64,000 bases of DNA from Brevibacillus brevis (GTDB lineage Bacteria > Bacillota > Bacilli > Brevibacillales > Brevibacillaceae): assembly GCF_001039275.2 (NCBI RefSeq), contig NZ_CP030117.1, forward strand, positions 3,844,001 to 3,908,000, written 5' to 3'. The position numbers and the translations under genes are program-made. This document shows, one piece after another, positions 1-9,049 of the stretch. The notes beneath the pieces are model-generated. The model saw nothing but the letters and a program-made list of their open reading frames with translations, was not told the origin of the DNA and ran no database searches. Within the stretch, counting starts at the first letter, position 1. Each line of letters begins with the position of its first letter.

Positions 1-1781
1 CTCCAATCCGCCCACCATCCCCAAACGGATTGTGTAACTGTTGACGTCTCCACCCAGGTATCATGAGAAGGGGTCAAACGAATTGTGGCCAAATTCCCGA
101 ACACTTGATATGGATTTACATTCATGGTTTCTGTTGCAAAAGGTTGATCAATGAGTACCTCTTCGGTATATGGCAAGGTAATTAACCGCTCATGGAATCG
201 CACGGTAGATGCTGCTTGATTTACTTGCATCTCTATAAAGCTATTCTCAACTGCTAACTGTACCGTTTTTTCACGCGGGTTAATCATTGCGTTAAAGTCA
301 GGATGGGTAACGTCGGAGCGTTCAAAATTGGTGAAGTTATCTGTAAAAACACCCTTTTTCGCTAGTGACGGATCAGAGTTTTGCGCCGCCCGATCCAGGT
401 CTGCCAACGCTTGGTTGTACTCTGCACGTTCTAAACGATCAAGGAGAGAACGCAGCTCGAGCATCGTCAATCGTTTAGGTTTCCGATTCGAAACTACAAC
501 AGCATCTGAATTTGGAGGTAGATAAAGCTCTCCTAGTTCTAAGACATCGGGTGGTGAAGAAGGAGGGTAAGGATTCATGTCCGACTGACCATGTATGACA
601 TGAACTTCTCCTTGATAAGTAAGGTAGTAAACATCTTTCCGCCCGAGAAAAAATTCATAGGTCGTCTGGAAAGTCGAGTTCGGTACAGGCCTATCACTTC
701 CAAGCCATTTTACCCCGTTGTTATCCAACGTTACATCTGTCCCAATAACCATCAGTTTTGTATAGCGATACGTGACTGTATACGACGTCCCACCTGATGG
801 CTCGGCACCTGCCAATGACCAGTCTACGGCATCACCTGAGAGTTGAAAGTCTGTCCCTTTGACATAACTTGTACTGCCGGCCTGTATCGAAACAATATCT
901 ACAACAGGTGTCATTGGTAAAAGGTCTGAGGTTCCTGCCACATTTCCCCGAGTAATTGTCTGTGTCTTCTCTACGGTTGCTGTAACCGTCTGTAAAGCTT
1001 TCACAGGCTTTGAATTTAGCGGGTAAAAGGATGTATTAGACAGATACGTCTTCGTTTCATTAACAACCACACGGGTGTCCAGTGCTTTGGGAATAGCAAG
1101 TCGCAGGGGAACCAGCTTATCAATTTGATATCCAAGAACATAGGCTCTGCCTGCGTCGATTACGAGCGTTACGTTCGCTGCATCCCTTGGCTCTATATAT
1201 CCATCCATTCCTGAGACCAAGAATGAACCATTTGTGTCGTAGCTTCTACGAGCTAGAATCGGGGTAAATCCTTCGAGCTCAGGCGGTAATTTGGATGTGA
1301 TGAGATCCCCGTTCACCAGACGATACATATGAGTTGCTTCTGGATCATCTACTACCCAAGTCGGATTCAAAATGGTTCGCTGAGCACCAGGCATGCCATA
1401 ATTAAAAAACCCAACCGCAGGATCATACAGGGTTGGGTCATCTTCATATGTGATTGTTTCTGGATTGACCCGCAACCCAATGCTTTCCTCTCCAGTTCCC
1501 TTTATCCTCAGTGTTGTTTCCGGTACATCGTGGATGATTCCCCCTAGATATACCCGTGCTGCTGATACGATGACAAGCGTTTTCTCCTTATTAATCAATA
1601 ACTGCCCGCCCTCTAAGATGTGACCTGATCCGAAGATTACGTCCCCTATTTGCTTATCCCGATAGAGTGACATGGCTTGTAGTTCGTTCAGCTCAGCAGT
1701 TTGAACCCGGCGACCGCCGACAAAATCAACAGACTTCCATCTATTCATAGGATCGAATCGGTTGTATACTTCCTTTGCCAT
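1..1781 (-). CDS. DUF4815-type phage baseplate/tail protein, partial
   Basis: The reading frame is open from an ATG at 1781 to the left edge, so the C-terminus lies outside the window. The start is preceded by a strong AGGAGGG site. The N-terminus (MAKEVYNRFDPMNRW) and the early stretch on an element-like VGGRRVQTAELNE are typical of DUF4815 proteins, which occur near the distal end of contractile-phage tail operons. It is the last visible gene of the late operon, 11 bp after its neighbour. A role in the baseplate or at a fibre attachment point is inferred from position. At least 593 residues are present and no frameshift was seen. Confidence 0.75.
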   Translation of the reverse strand, partial: MAKEVYNRFDPMNRWKSVDFVGGRRVQTAELNELQAMSLYRDKQIGDVIFGSGHILEGGQLLINKEKTLVIVSAARVYLGGIIHDVPETTLRIKGTGEESIGLRVNPETITYEDDPTLYDPAVGFFNYGMPGAQRTILNPTWVVDDPEATHMYRLVNGDLITSKLPPELEGFTPILARRSYDTNGSFLVSGMDGYIEPRDAANVTLVIDAGRAYVLGYQIDKLVPLRLAIPKALDTRVVVNETKTYLSNTSFYPLNSKPVKALQTVTATVEKTQTITRGNVAGTSDLLPMTPVVDIVSIQAGSTSYVKGTDFQLSGDAVDWSLAGAEPSGGTSYTVTYRYTKLMVIGTDVTLDNNGVKWLGSDRPVPNSTFQTTYEFFLGRKDVYYLTYQGEVHVIHGQSDMNPYPPSSPPDVLELGELYLPPNSDAVVVSNRKPKRLTMLELRSLLDRLERAEYNQALADLDRAAQNSDPSLAKKGVFTDNFTNFERSDVTHPDFNAMINPREKTVQLAVENSFIEMQVNQAASTVRFHERLITLPYTEEVLIDQPFATETMNVNPYQVFGNLATIRLTPSHDTWVETSTVTQSVWGWWADW

Positions 1782-1792
1782 CGTTACCCTCC

Positions 1793-2314
1793 TTACAGCT
1801 CCAAGATATACTCAATGCTTTCGCGATGGGTGACTTCCCGTTGCAGTGGCGACTGATTCGTCACAGCTAACAAGAAACCTATATCCTTCACTTCATCCGG
1901 TTTGACTACCTGTTTATTTACCGGTGACCCATCTACCAAGATCGTGCCCGCATATACTCCTGTTTGACGATAATTACATATTGGAAACTCGTCATACCTC
2001 AACCAAGCCTGTACATATAGCCAACGGCAATCAATTGCCCGCGCTTCAACTTCCTCAATGAGGCGCCACTTCTGGCCACGTTGTATGATCGTTCCATTTG
2101 TATCATCTGGCGTTACAAACCTCACTTGGTCAGCTCGCTTCAACGCAACAATCTCTGTCATCGTCTGACCATAGGAGACATCTGGAACCTTCTCGGAGTT
2201 TTCAGGGTTCCACGGAGATGTTTTTCCCACAGCGATAAACACATTCTTGTCCCTGTACAGATTAAAGGTCTGATACGTTTTCATGCCTTTTACATCACTT
2301 GTTTTTGAAGGCAA
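1793..2314 (-). CDS. phage baseplate-wedge or tail-associated structural protein
   Basis: This 173-residue protein lies between the XkdU-like protein and the DUF4815 protein. The segment near residues 26-46 (VFIAVGKTSPWNPENSEKVP) resembles a motif seen in myovirus baseplate/fibre proteins, but I cannot name the family with certainty. It starts at TTG, with AGGGGGTG about 6 bases upstream. Cotranscription with the baseplate genes points to a structural role at the tail tip. Confidence 0.6.
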   Translation of the reverse strand: MPSKTSDVKGMKTYQTFNLYRDKNVFIAVGKTSPWNPENSEKVPDVSYGQTMTEIVALKRADQVRFVTPDDTNGTIIQRGQKWRLIEEVEARAIDCRWLYVQAWLRYDEFPICNYRQTGVYAGTILVDGSPVNKQVVKPDEVKDIGFLLAVTNQSPLQREVTHRESIEYILEL

Positions 2315-2326
2315 CTCCTACACCCC

Positions 2327-3052
2327 CTAATTTGTTTTCGTAACCTTTGATTGTTGAATATAGAACACTTCGTCAACAAACGTTACGTCATCCGTAAAAA
2401 ATACATTCGGTGACCACCAACTCATGCGATCATGCTTTATGCTTTGAAACGAATACTGAGTTCGCGAGTGGTTTGTCATTTTTTCCTTACCGCTCAGCTC
2501 ATCATCCCCATGGTCAGTGGTAAGAATTGCCCCATATCTATCCATACTTTGACTTGCTGATCCTCGTTCATACTCGATCTTGTGAGATAACGCAATCGAA
2601 AATAAATATCGAAAGCCTGCTGGTCCCATTAATTTGACAATTCCTTGTGCTACACCAAGTGTCTCAGGCGTTGTGAAGATGACTGCTGTTAACGGGGCAA
2701 ATTCCCAACCATCTGCCATTACTCCAAACTCAGAGAGTTCAACACCATCTTCAGGCATGAGGCGATAAGATTCTTGTAAGCCATATCCTTGTGAAAGAAT
2801 GGATTCAACTGTCATCCTGCCATTGGTTGCTCTTAGCTTTGCAAGCAGGTCCTCATCATCGGCGGCATCTAATTCACGCCTCCAGAGCTCTAAGGAGTCC
2901 TCATACATGAGGTGAAGAAAAAAGGCTTTCCATATATCACTATCCACTGGCAAATAGTCGGAGACAGCGCTCATAATCGCACGCATATGTCTACTTTTTT
3001 TATAGTAACTAGGTAGTTCACTCAATAGAGCATTGACTTGCTCTTCGCTCAT
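2327..3052 (-). CDS. XkdU/YmfQ-like baseplate protein (DUF2313-like)
   Basis: The 241-residue protein follows the baseplate J gene directly, with a 4-bp overlap. This is the place of xkdU in PBSX-like tails. The start (MSEEQVNALLSELPSYYKKS) matches the family habit of opening with a short helix and a LP.YY motif. The family is thought to help join the baseplate wedge to fibres. A polar C-terminal extension from about residue 175 looks lineage-specific. Confidence 0.65.
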   Translation of the reverse strand: MSEEQVNALLSELPSYYKKSRHMRAIMSAVSDYLPVDSDIWKAFFLHLMYEDSLELWRRELDAADDEDLLAKLRATNGRMTVESILSQGYGLQESYRLMPEDGVELSEFGVMADGWEFAPLTAVIFTTPETLGVAQGIVKLMGPAGFRYLFSIALSHKIEYERGSASQSMDRYGAILTTDHGDDELSGKEKMTNHSRTQYSFQSIKHDRMSWWSPNVFFTDDVTFVDEVFYIQQSKVTKTN

Positions 3053-3795
3053 ACGATAGTCACCACCGGATCAATTTGAGCATCTGGCCTTAGTGTAATG
3101 CTCGTTGTTGGTACTATAATTTTGGCATCCGTTGCGCCAGCCCCAACTAATACAGCAAATATCTGCGCTAAAAATAGCGTTCCTCCGACTCCAATCGAAT
3201 TGGTATATGCCAGTATTGTTTGTCTGGCTTTTTCTTTGTCTATTCCCGTTACCACAACTTCAATAGGTACAGTTTGTCTACTGACATGTCTAACGACAAG
3301 ATCAAGCCCTGGTGTTTTACGGCGATCAATTAATTCTCGAACTGTCTCCAATAAGTTAGGAATGGTGCCGCCAACAACCAAGTCAGCAGTTCCGATCCCT
3401 CTTATCAAGTTCAGTCCCCTTGCGTAGTTTACACCAGGTATTGACAGCGCCCAACGTTCATAGTCAGATAACGCTCCACCACGCTCAGGATTACGTTTAT
3501 GGCGCAATATTCGGTTGCGTAAATCCTCCGTTGGCTCGTTTTTATCTAGTGCTAACCCGTAATCTATTGCCATGAGCTCTAGGTACTTCCTCGTTGCAGT
3601 TACAGCAAATGCTTGTTCGATGATCTTGCCACGTTCTTTATGATGTTTGAATAAGGCTAGTGCAATCGGAGCAAGAGCATCGTAAATAATTGAACCTTCA
3701 CTTCTGTCCAGATCTTCTGGGACGGTGAGAAGCATTTCATATAAAATTTGCTGGAAGGTTGAGCTTTCCAGAAAGCTAAGATCAGTTTCAGACAT
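3049..3795 (-). CDS. baseplate J / gp47-like protein (XkdT-like)
   Basis: 248 residues. The N-terminal part (LLTVPEDLDRSEGSIIYDAL) carries the D..EGS...D..AP signature of baseplate J proteins, and the middle RGGALSDYERWALSIPGV is the conserved gp47/J motif. The product forms the wedge of the contractile baseplate. It is shorter than the roughly 350 residues usual for XkdT, with the C-terminal part compact. The ATG at 3795 has GGAG upstream. It overlaps both neighbours by a few bases, suggesting coupled translation. Confidence 0.85.
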   Translation of the reverse strand: MSETDLSFLESSTFQQILYEMLLTVPEDLDRSEGSIIYDALAPIALALFKHHKERGKIIEQAFAVTATRKYLELMAIDYGLALDKNEPTEDLRNRILRHKRNPERGGALSDYERWALSIPGVNYARGLNLIRGIGTADLVVGGTIPNLLETVRELIDRRKTPGLDLVVRHVSRQTVPIEVVVTGIDKEKARQTILAYTNSIGVGGTLFLAQIFAVLVGAGATDAKIIVPTTSITLRPDAQIDPVVTIV

Positions 3796-4225
3796 TGATA
3801 CTCATCTCCAAGACCCCTTCCTCAGTAACCATCAAAAAGGATATTTTCATGGTGTTACCTACCCACTCAAAAGAGAAATTCTCGCAACGTTCTATCCCAT
3901 ACAAATATTCCAAAGCCTCCTTTACCAACCGCTTAGCCTCTGCCTGCTTCCACGCTCTCGTTCCATCACTCCTAATCACTTCTTTCAGTTCATTCCCATA
4001 ATCTGAGGAATAAATAGAAAACATATAGCGATCAGTACGTAATGCTTTTGTGGCTTTTTGGAGTAATGCCTCTTCTCCATCAATCATTACCGACTTGCCG
4101 TCAGGTCGAACGGCAAACTGTCCTGTTTCGAAATCAAACTTATACGTTCTAAGCACATTTTTAATGGGTCGTAGTTCCTGTGCTGGGCTATCATCTTTCA
4201 CTGGGAAAACCGGAAAAATACTCAT
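3788..4225 (-). CDS. XkdS-like DUF2634 baseplate protein (gp25-like)
   Basis: 145 residues with the DUF2634 pattern: an early TYKFDFETGQF segment, a central YSSDYGNEL and a C-terminal strand-rich end. The family is gp25/lysozyme-like in fold and belongs to the baseplate wedge of PBSX-type tails. Overlaps of 4-8 bp with both neighbours mark a tightly packed operon. Confidence 0.85.
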   Translation of the reverse strand: MSIFPVFPVKDDSPAQELRPIKNVLRTYKFDFETGQFAVRPDGKSVMIDGEEALLQKATKALRTDRYMFSIYSSDYGNELKEVIRSDGTRAWKQAEAKRLVKEALEYLYGIERCENFSFEWVGNTMKISFLMVTEEGVLEMSINV

Positions 4226-4653
4226 GGGCGTTTCACCCTATCTAGGATGTAATAGGCAGAGTCCACAGATAACACGTGTACTTTATCGTTCAATTTCAAA
4301 ACGTCCTCAAATTGCAGTAACAAATAGTTATGTTTAAACGAGGTAAACGGCGCAGCCACGTCATCCGTGTCTAAAAAATCTTCCTTTTTCATGTCACCCA
4401 AATCACGTTCTGCTTTTTCTTGATGGGTAATCGTGACAATTCGTGTATGTCTCGTCAAGTGTTCTAAGACAGTAATAAACTCTTTCCCAATTGGTTCTGT
4501 CATACCATCTATCAAGATTTTCAAATCGGGTGGTGGCTTAATGACAGTTGCCAACTCTATCCGTATATCCTTTGGGGGTGGATTTGTCCCACCAATTCCT
4601 TGTTTTTGATTGGCACCTGAAAGTACGTGAGCAAGCTTTTGAAAGCCATTCAC
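4222..4653 (-). CDS. XkdR-like DUF2577 tail protein
   Basis: 143 residues, in the xkdR position between XkdQ-like and XkdS-like genes. The closing part (HNYLLLQFEDVLKLNDKVHV) and the small beta-rich domain fit DUF2577, a baseplate spike or hub component. Overlaps of 4 bp on each side. Confidence 0.8.
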   Translation of the reverse strand: MNGFQKLAHVLSGANQKQGIGGTNPPPKDIRIELATVIKPPPDLKILIDGMTEPIGKEFITVLEHLTRHTRIVTITHQEKAERDLGDMKKEDFLDTDDVAAPFTSFKHNYLLLQFEDVLKLNDKVHVLSVDSAYYILDRVKRP

Positions 4654-5642
4654 CTTCCATTCACCTCCATCTGCAAATCGAGTTTCATTTCATGGTAGCC
4701 AGGTCGTATCGTATGGCTGTCGCCGAAAACAGTAAACACCCCTTGTAGCTTCGTGATTTCCTCGTAGACTTCAATTTTTGTCCCTGCAATGACGTCATCG
4801 ATGCCCAAGGAAGTAACGGAAGCCTGCTCCTTAACTCGGCTTAGATTCTGCAATTCTTGCTTAGCCACCTCAATTTTGTTTCCCCGGTCTTCATCTTGTA
4901 TTTCTATCACCTTAACAAGATGGCCGTACCGTTTAGCGTTGATAGAATCAACTTCATCATGAAGGACAGAAATGTATTCACTGTCGCTTCCGACCACTCT
5001 TACAACTGTTCTCATGTCTGCAATTGATCGTTTCCGTTCCGCGTTTAATAGATTACTTCCCTGCTGGACTTTCCACTGAATTGTTTGCCCTCGCTGTGTT
5101 CCCACATAAATCTTCCCTTGGTCAATCCAGCACCAATACCGAACACCAGTAGAGCGAAACACTTGATTGAGGACGTCTACAACTGCATCCCATACACTCT
5201 TTCCGCGAATGACTTGTTTTTCCACGGCAGGCATTGCTCCTATGCCCCCAACAGGAATGCCATGCTGCGCGAAAATGCGCTTTAGAAGCTGATCGGCAGC
5301 CTCACCTGTTGAAACCACAGCTACATCGTTATTGAGTAAATAAAAGCCGAAATCATATGCTACTGCGTTGATATCTCCTTTTGCTGTCCTTCCTAAGTCA
5401 ACAATCATACCTGTGAAAAGTGAGCGTGGAGTGCCGGACATAAAGGAAATCAACTCTATCAGGTCGCCTTCTTCTACATTCACATCAGGCCAAAAGCGAT
5501 CCCGACCATTGTTGGTTTTAACAGCCAGAGAACGCTTTGCTTCCTGACGACTTCCGGACCATGTTGCTTCTGAGAAGGGAAGGAGCAGCGCTTGCTTACC
5601 CGGCTTTTGAAATCGAACCTCGTAATGATATCTTGGCAGCAT
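4650..5642 (-). CDS. XkdQ/YqbQ-like tail hub protein
   Basis: 330 residues. It begins with a beta-rich gpD-like hub domain (YHYEVRFQKPGKQ) and contains the FTGMIVDLGR and GKSVWDAVVDVLNQ segments typical of XkdQ/YqbQ proteins, sometimes annotated as late control D or hydrolase. It probably forms the central hub that caps the tail tube. The next gene overlaps by 4 bp. No peptidase motif was recognised, so hydrolase annotation is not supported. Confidence 0.8.
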   Translation of the reverse strand: MLPRYHYEVRFQKPGKQALLLPFSEATWSGSRQEAKRSLAVKTNNGRDRFWPDVNVEEGDLIELISFMSGTPRSLFTGMIVDLGRTAKGDINAVAYDFGFYLLNNDVAVVSTGEAADQLLKRIFAQHGIPVGGIGAMPAVEKQVIRGKSVWDAVVDVLNQVFRSTGVRYWCWIDQGKIYVGTQRGQTIQWKVQQGSNLLNAERKRSIADMRTVVRVVGSDSEYISVLHDEVDSINAKRYGHLVKVIEIQDEDRGNKIEVAKQELQNLSRVKEQASVTSLGIDDVIAGTKIEVYEEITKLQGVFTVFGDSHTIRPGYHEMKLDLQMEVNGR

Positions 5643-5669
5643 CAGTCTCCCACCTTTCCGCCCAAGATT

Positions 5670-6221
5670 TCATCGTGAATTATACTTGTCAACCAATGAT
5701 TTTTTTTCTTCTTTTTTCTTGGTGGCTGACACCTTCGCTTTTCGTGTATCCGGTCGCTTCCCTTTACCCGTTGTTTGGAAAGGAATGCTCACTTCAGTAC
5801 TCTCCATGGTCACGAACCGATACTCTTTCAGTGCTAACTTGAAATCTATGTCAAACCCGTCCCATTCATAGGAAAAATCACGTATGGTAACAGCAGCATT
5901 GATTTCGCTACCTGTGACGGTAAAACGAATTGGATACCCTGAGTTTTTCCAACGTTTCATGGTTTCCACGAACTCCTCTGGGGATGGAAAACCATCATAA
6001 TCGCACAGTCCCGGATCATATGTTTCAGGCCAAAAGGTAGAAAAAGAATACTCTTCCAAGGTTGGCTCTCCGATGATAGTCGCCTCTCCTATGGCGACAA
6101 GTTCAATATCGATGTAGCTGTGCCCGATCTTTACTGCTATTTTGGGTGGAATGACAGGAAGACGAAGCTTTTCAACGTTATTGTTCCAGGCTAACCAGAA
6201 CTCAAGGTGCTTGTATTTCAC
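5670..6221 (-). CDS. XkdP-like tail protein lacking a LysM domain
   Basis: 183 residues. The N-terminal half (FWLAWNNNVEKLRLPVIPP) and the following region match the start of XkdP/YqbP, which connects tape measure and hub. PBSX XkdP ends in a LysM peptidoglycan-binding domain. Here the protein stops after a Lys-rich tail (TKKKEEKKSLVDKYNSR) with no LysM. It probably starts at GTG, with an AGGAG about 14 bases upstream. It is the first gene after the toxin/terminator island, so it may need its own promoter or read-through. Confidence 0.65.
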   Translation of the reverse strand: MKYKHLEFWLAWNNNVEKLRLPVIPPKIAVKIGHSYIDIELVAIGEATIIGEPTLEEYSFSTFWPETYDPGLCDYDGFPSPEEFVETMKRWKNSGYPIRFTVTGSEINAAVTIRDFSYEWDGFDIDFKLALKEYRFVTMESTEVSIPFQTTGKGKRPDTRKAKVSATKKKEEKKSLVDKYNSR

Positions 6222-6246
6222 TTGTTTCTATATCTCTCCTCTCAAC

Positions 6247-6276
6247 ATAAAAAGCACACCCGTTTGAGTGTGCTTC
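6247..6276 (-). terminator. hairpin terminator upstream of the XkdP-like gene
   Basis: Stem AGCACAC/GTGTGCT at 6253-6259 and 6268-6274 followed, on the minus strand, by five T. It lies in the middle of the late operon and should limit read-through from the tape measure gene unless the phage antiterminates. Confidence 0.6.
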
Positions 6277-6342
6277 TACTTTATTAATCTCCTAGGCTTT
6301 TTAAGTGGAAACGCCTATTCTTGATTGACAATTGCTGTAATG

Positions 6343-6380
6343 GAAAAAATCCAGTAATATAAGTTATATAACTGGATTAC
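6343..6380 (-). terminator. long AT-rich hairpin, probable terminator of the toxin mRNA
   Basis: Arms AATCCAGT/ACTGGATT extend through ATATAA with one mismatch. On the minus strand the stem is followed by a run of six T. It is the second of two hairpins downstream of the small toxin gene. Confidence 0.5.
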
Positions 6381-6381
6381 A

Positions 6382-6415
6382 CTAAAAATGACCGCAGGTG
6401 TTCCAGCACCTACGG
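6382..6415 (-). terminator. hairpin in the toxin 3' UTR
   Basis: On the minus strand CCGTAGGTG pairs with CACCTGCGG around a 6-base loop, followed closely by TCATTTTT. It lies about 85 bp downstream of the toxin stop codon. Confidence 0.55.
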
Positions 6416-6466
6416 CCTATACAACAGACGTTCCCTACATGGGGGCGGCTCAAGGATTAACTAGAG

Positions 6467-6512
6467 ATAGACCTCTCCGGATTTGGACCCAAGGGAGGTC
6501 TATTTCTTTTTG
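6467..6512 (+). terminator. terminator of the predicted antisense RNA; overlaps the toxin stop
   Basis: Perfect 9-bp stem ATAGACCTC/GAGGTCTAT followed by TTCTTTTT on the plus strand. Its right arm covers the toxin stop codon, so the same sequence also folds in the toxin mRNA. Confidence 0.5.
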
Positions 6513-6583
6513 GGGAAAGACAGGATCGCTACCACGAGCATTGCGAATGAAATCATCAACGTCAATGCTTGGAACACTGTCAC
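6500..6583 (-). CDS. putative holin-like toxin (Hol-Tox, PF16935-like), 27 aa
   Basis: A 27-residue peptide encoded on the minus strand: it opens MTVFQALTLM, continues with a single hydrophobic helix and ends SFPKKK. This is the pattern of the TxpA/BsrG-type type I toxins annotated as putative holin-like toxin. The GTG at 6583 is chosen because the GGGGGGAGG site lies 9-10 bases upstream; a GTG at 6592 is too close to that site. An extended -10 (TGTTATAAT) is at 6662-6670. The toxin would insert in the membrane when its antisense RNA is lost. It sits between tape measure and XkdP-like genes, with its own promoter and hairpins. Confidence 0.75.
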   Translation of the reverse strand: MTVFQALTLMISFAMLVVAILSFPKKK

Positions 6584-6661
6584 AGGCGTCACCTCCCCCC
6601 GTTTCCGACATGGGAGATGAGCCGACCACCCTTGAGGAGCCGCTTCTGTTGTATATGGAAG

Positions 6662-6670
6662 ATTATAACA
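6662..6670 (-). promoter_or_regulatory. extended -10 promoter of the toxin gene
   Basis: TGTTATAAT read on the minus strand, a perfect extended -10. No good -35 is visible. It lies 79 bp upstream of the chosen GTG start and gives a leader that could fold over the strong ribosome-binding site. Confidence 0.55.
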
Positions 6671-6703
6671 CGTGAAAGCTTCGGTATGAGAATATATTTC
6701 CTC

Positions 6704-9046
6704 TTATTCAAGCACGATAGAACCTGTACCAGCTAATACGTGTCCGATTTTTTCTGCAAGCAAATCAGCCATCTTCTCACATAAGCTCTCTAATTCTTCC
6801 TCAGAATTCTCTATTGTTGATTGCCCAGTCAATTGAATAGTGGGACGGAAGTCTATATAAAAAGAAGTTGGCTGCCCACTTGGACTTGTATACTGTGCCT
6901 GAGTTCCACTTGCTATAGAAGGTGTATAACTTGGAACCTGACTAAAAGCACCATCCAAAGCTGAAACTAATGAGTCACTTGACGCTTCAACACCCATTGC
7001 CATAGTCTCAGGAATAGCCATCCCACTATCTGTAAGGCGAGAAAAAGGACCCAGCTCAGCATCAGAATGTGGTAAGAATTGATCAGCCCATTCTAATGCA
7101 CTGGCAATAGCATTTGCTACTTCGTCCTTAACAGATAAGATCCCGTCAACGATTGTCAGTATGATTTTTTTGCCGCTATCAAACAAGCCACTTATCCACC
7201 CATCAAACCAGCCGTCGATCGTAGTAAAGGCGTTGAAAAAAGTTTCCTTTATTGTCTCCCAAGCCCCCGACCAGTCACCTGTGAGGAACTGAATAAATGC
7301 TGTGAACAGACCTTTCCAGAATTCAAATTGCATTTTGAAATATGCTGTAATTCCATCCCAAACTGCTATCCCCGCATTTTTAACCCATTCCCAGCCTGCT
7401 ACTAGATAAGCACTGACCATATCCCAATTTTCGTAGAGCCACCAGCCAATTGCTATTAAAGCTATTATCGCAGCTATTACAAGAAGAATGGGCCACAAAG
7501 CACTTATCGACGCTATGCCAAATCCAGCCATCGCACCTGACATTGCTGCAAAGCCTGCTGATACAGGCATCCATATTCCAGCCAAAAAGATTAATGGTCC
7601 CACCAATAAAGCTAGGGCAGCCATTACCATCAAAAATGAAACTGCCACCTTCGTGATGAACGGATGCTCTTTTGTAAATGACCCAATCCCCTTTGCAATT
7701 TTCGCAAGAAGACCAACAATTGGTTTTGCCACTTCTAATACGGAGTCACCTATCGGATCAATTGCTAGCTTCATTTCGTTTGCCATCGCTTGCCATTCAT
7801 TCGAAACTTGGCCAACTATTTCAGTTGTTTTTCCTGCAAAATCTTCAAGTGGACCAGCATTAAGCATGGACATTAAAGCCTTCCGTCCAACATCTTCATA
7901 CTGAGTTCCAAAGACGTTTCCCAAGACGTCATCTTGTAACTTCTGATCCTTGATAGAAGCAATCCCTGCTGTAATCGTCATGATCGCATTTTCTGCTTCT
8001 TTTCCACCGGCTTTGATTTGATCGAGCATTTTGAACAGTTTATCCTCACCGAAAATACCTTCAAGAGCGCCTAAGGCTTTCTCATCCAGCGCTTTGTTCA
8101 ACCGAATACCAAATGACTCTTTAAAAGCATCACCAAGCTTGTCAAAATTGAGCGCCCCTTTTTCGGCTCCTGCAACGAACATACCCATCATCTGCTCTGC
8201 ACTTAAACCTGCCTCTTTAAACTGTGGCGAGTATTCCCAAATAGTATCAAGCAGGTCGTCAGCCTTGTCTCCGACGCGATGGTATGCCGCAAAGATCATA
8301 TCCAAACCTTTAATCGGATCAGTTGCCCATTGCTCCTGCATCATATCTAGAGCTTTGGCAGTCCCTGCTTGATCAAGATTTCCGAAAGAAGCCTTTTCGA
8401 GAGCAAGGGCTCCTTCGGCCACTTTTCTAATCTGTTCGTCTGTCCCCTCAAGTAACTGACGAAACCGTCCATAGGCTTCTGCTGCTTCCATTGGTGTTTC
8501 TACCAAACCTGATGTGAATACCCCTTTGGCGCTTTCTGACAAGCTTGACATCTCAGCGTCAGTAGCACCTACATTCGCCTGAAGAATACCAAGAGCTTGA
8601 TCCATGTCATGCGCTGCCATAGCAGCAGTCGACAATCCTGCTGTAACGACAGCGCCTCCTGCTGTTGCCAGCCCGCCAATTTCCTCAAGGTGTCCTGCTA
8701 CGGCATCTACATGTTCAAGTGATGCTGCTGCTTCATCACCAGCTTTTGCAGCTTCGCGCAGAGCTCTTTCCAGCCTCGAAGCCCCTTTACCATCAACGGC
8801 ACTGGCTTCTTGATCTACATCAGAAAGTTCCCGGGATAGTCTTGTTGCTTGCTGGTAAGCGTCATCCAAGGCACGTTCCATTTCCCTGATCGCGCCGTCA
8901 TCCATGTTTTCAATCGCATCTTCCACATCGCTTGCAGCATCTTCCACATCATCGAAAGCATCTAGGGTTTTGCCGAGCAAACGCAGGAGAGAAGTGAGTT
9001 GCCGACTTATCTTGTCTTCAAAGGCAAGAGTTGTTGTCGCTGCCAT
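6704..9046 (-). CDS. tail tape measure protein
   Basis: 780 residues, with an Ala/Asp/Glu-rich helical N-terminal third and a TP901/PhageMin_Tail-like core including repeated GxxxDxM and LDxxG-type helices. A hydrophobic block at about residues 465-550 contains two or three membrane-compatible helices. The protein sets tail length and is probably delivered to the membrane on ejection. The ATG follows GGAGGAG. It directly follows the chaperone T frame, as in most long-tailed phages. Confidence 0.9.
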   Translation of the reverse strand: MAATTTLAFEDKISRQLTSLLRLLGKTLDAFDDVEDAASDVEDAIENMDDGAIREMERALDDAYQQATRLSRELSDVDQEASAVDGKGASRLERALREAAKAGDEAAASLEHVDAVAGHLEEIGGLATAGGAVVTAGLSTAAMAAHDMDQALGILQANVGATDAEMSSLSESAKGVFTSGLVETPMEAAEAYGRFRQLLEGTDEQIRKVAEGALALEKASFGNLDQAGTAKALDMMQEQWATDPIKGLDMIFAAYHRVGDKADDLLDTIWEYSPQFKEAGLSAEQMMGMFVAGAEKGALNFDKLGDAFKESFGIRLNKALDEKALGALEGIFGEDKLFKMLDQIKAGGKEAENAIMTITAGIASIKDQKLQDDVLGNVFGTQYEDVGRKALMSMLNAGPLEDFAGKTTEIVGQVSNEWQAMANEMKLAIDPIGDSVLEVAKPIVGLLAKIAKGIGSFTKEHPFITKVAVSFLMVMAALALLVGPLIFLAGIWMPVSAGFAAMSGAMAGFGIASISALWPILLVIAAIIALIAIGWWLYENWDMVSAYLVAGWEWVKNAGIAVWDGITAYFKMQFEFWKGLFTAFIQFLTGDWSGAWETIKETFFNAFTTIDGWFDGWISGLFDSGKKIILTIVDGILSVKDEVANAIASALEWADQFLPHSDAELGPFSRLTDSGMAIPETMAMGVEASSDSLVSALDGAFSQVPSYTPSIASGTQAQYTSPSGQPTSFYIDFRPTIQLTGQSTIENSEEELESLCEKMADLLAEKIGHVLAGTGSIVLE

Positions 9047-9049
9047 TGG

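Larger units (their letters stand above)
6340..6512 (+). ncRNA. predicted antisense RNA of the type I toxin (RatA-like arrangement)
   Basis: A plus-strand transcript across this interval would pair with the 3' part of the toxin mRNA. It would end at the hairpin ATAGACCTC/GAGGTCTAT (6467-6475, 6495-6503), which is followed by a T-rich tail. A TTGACA at 6325-6330 is a possible -35, but no -10 is found at ideal spacing, so the 5' end is uncertain. The layout is that of TxpA/RatA and BsrG/SR4 units. Confidence 0.35.

Noticed and set aside
3098-3427. 109-codon plus-strand frame opposite baseplate J
   Set aside because: Antisense shadow; no start signals and no family resemblance.
7488-7904. 138-codon plus-strand frame in the tape measure gene
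   Set aside because: Shadow of the low-complexity Ala-rich tape measure sequence on the opposite strand; no start signals.
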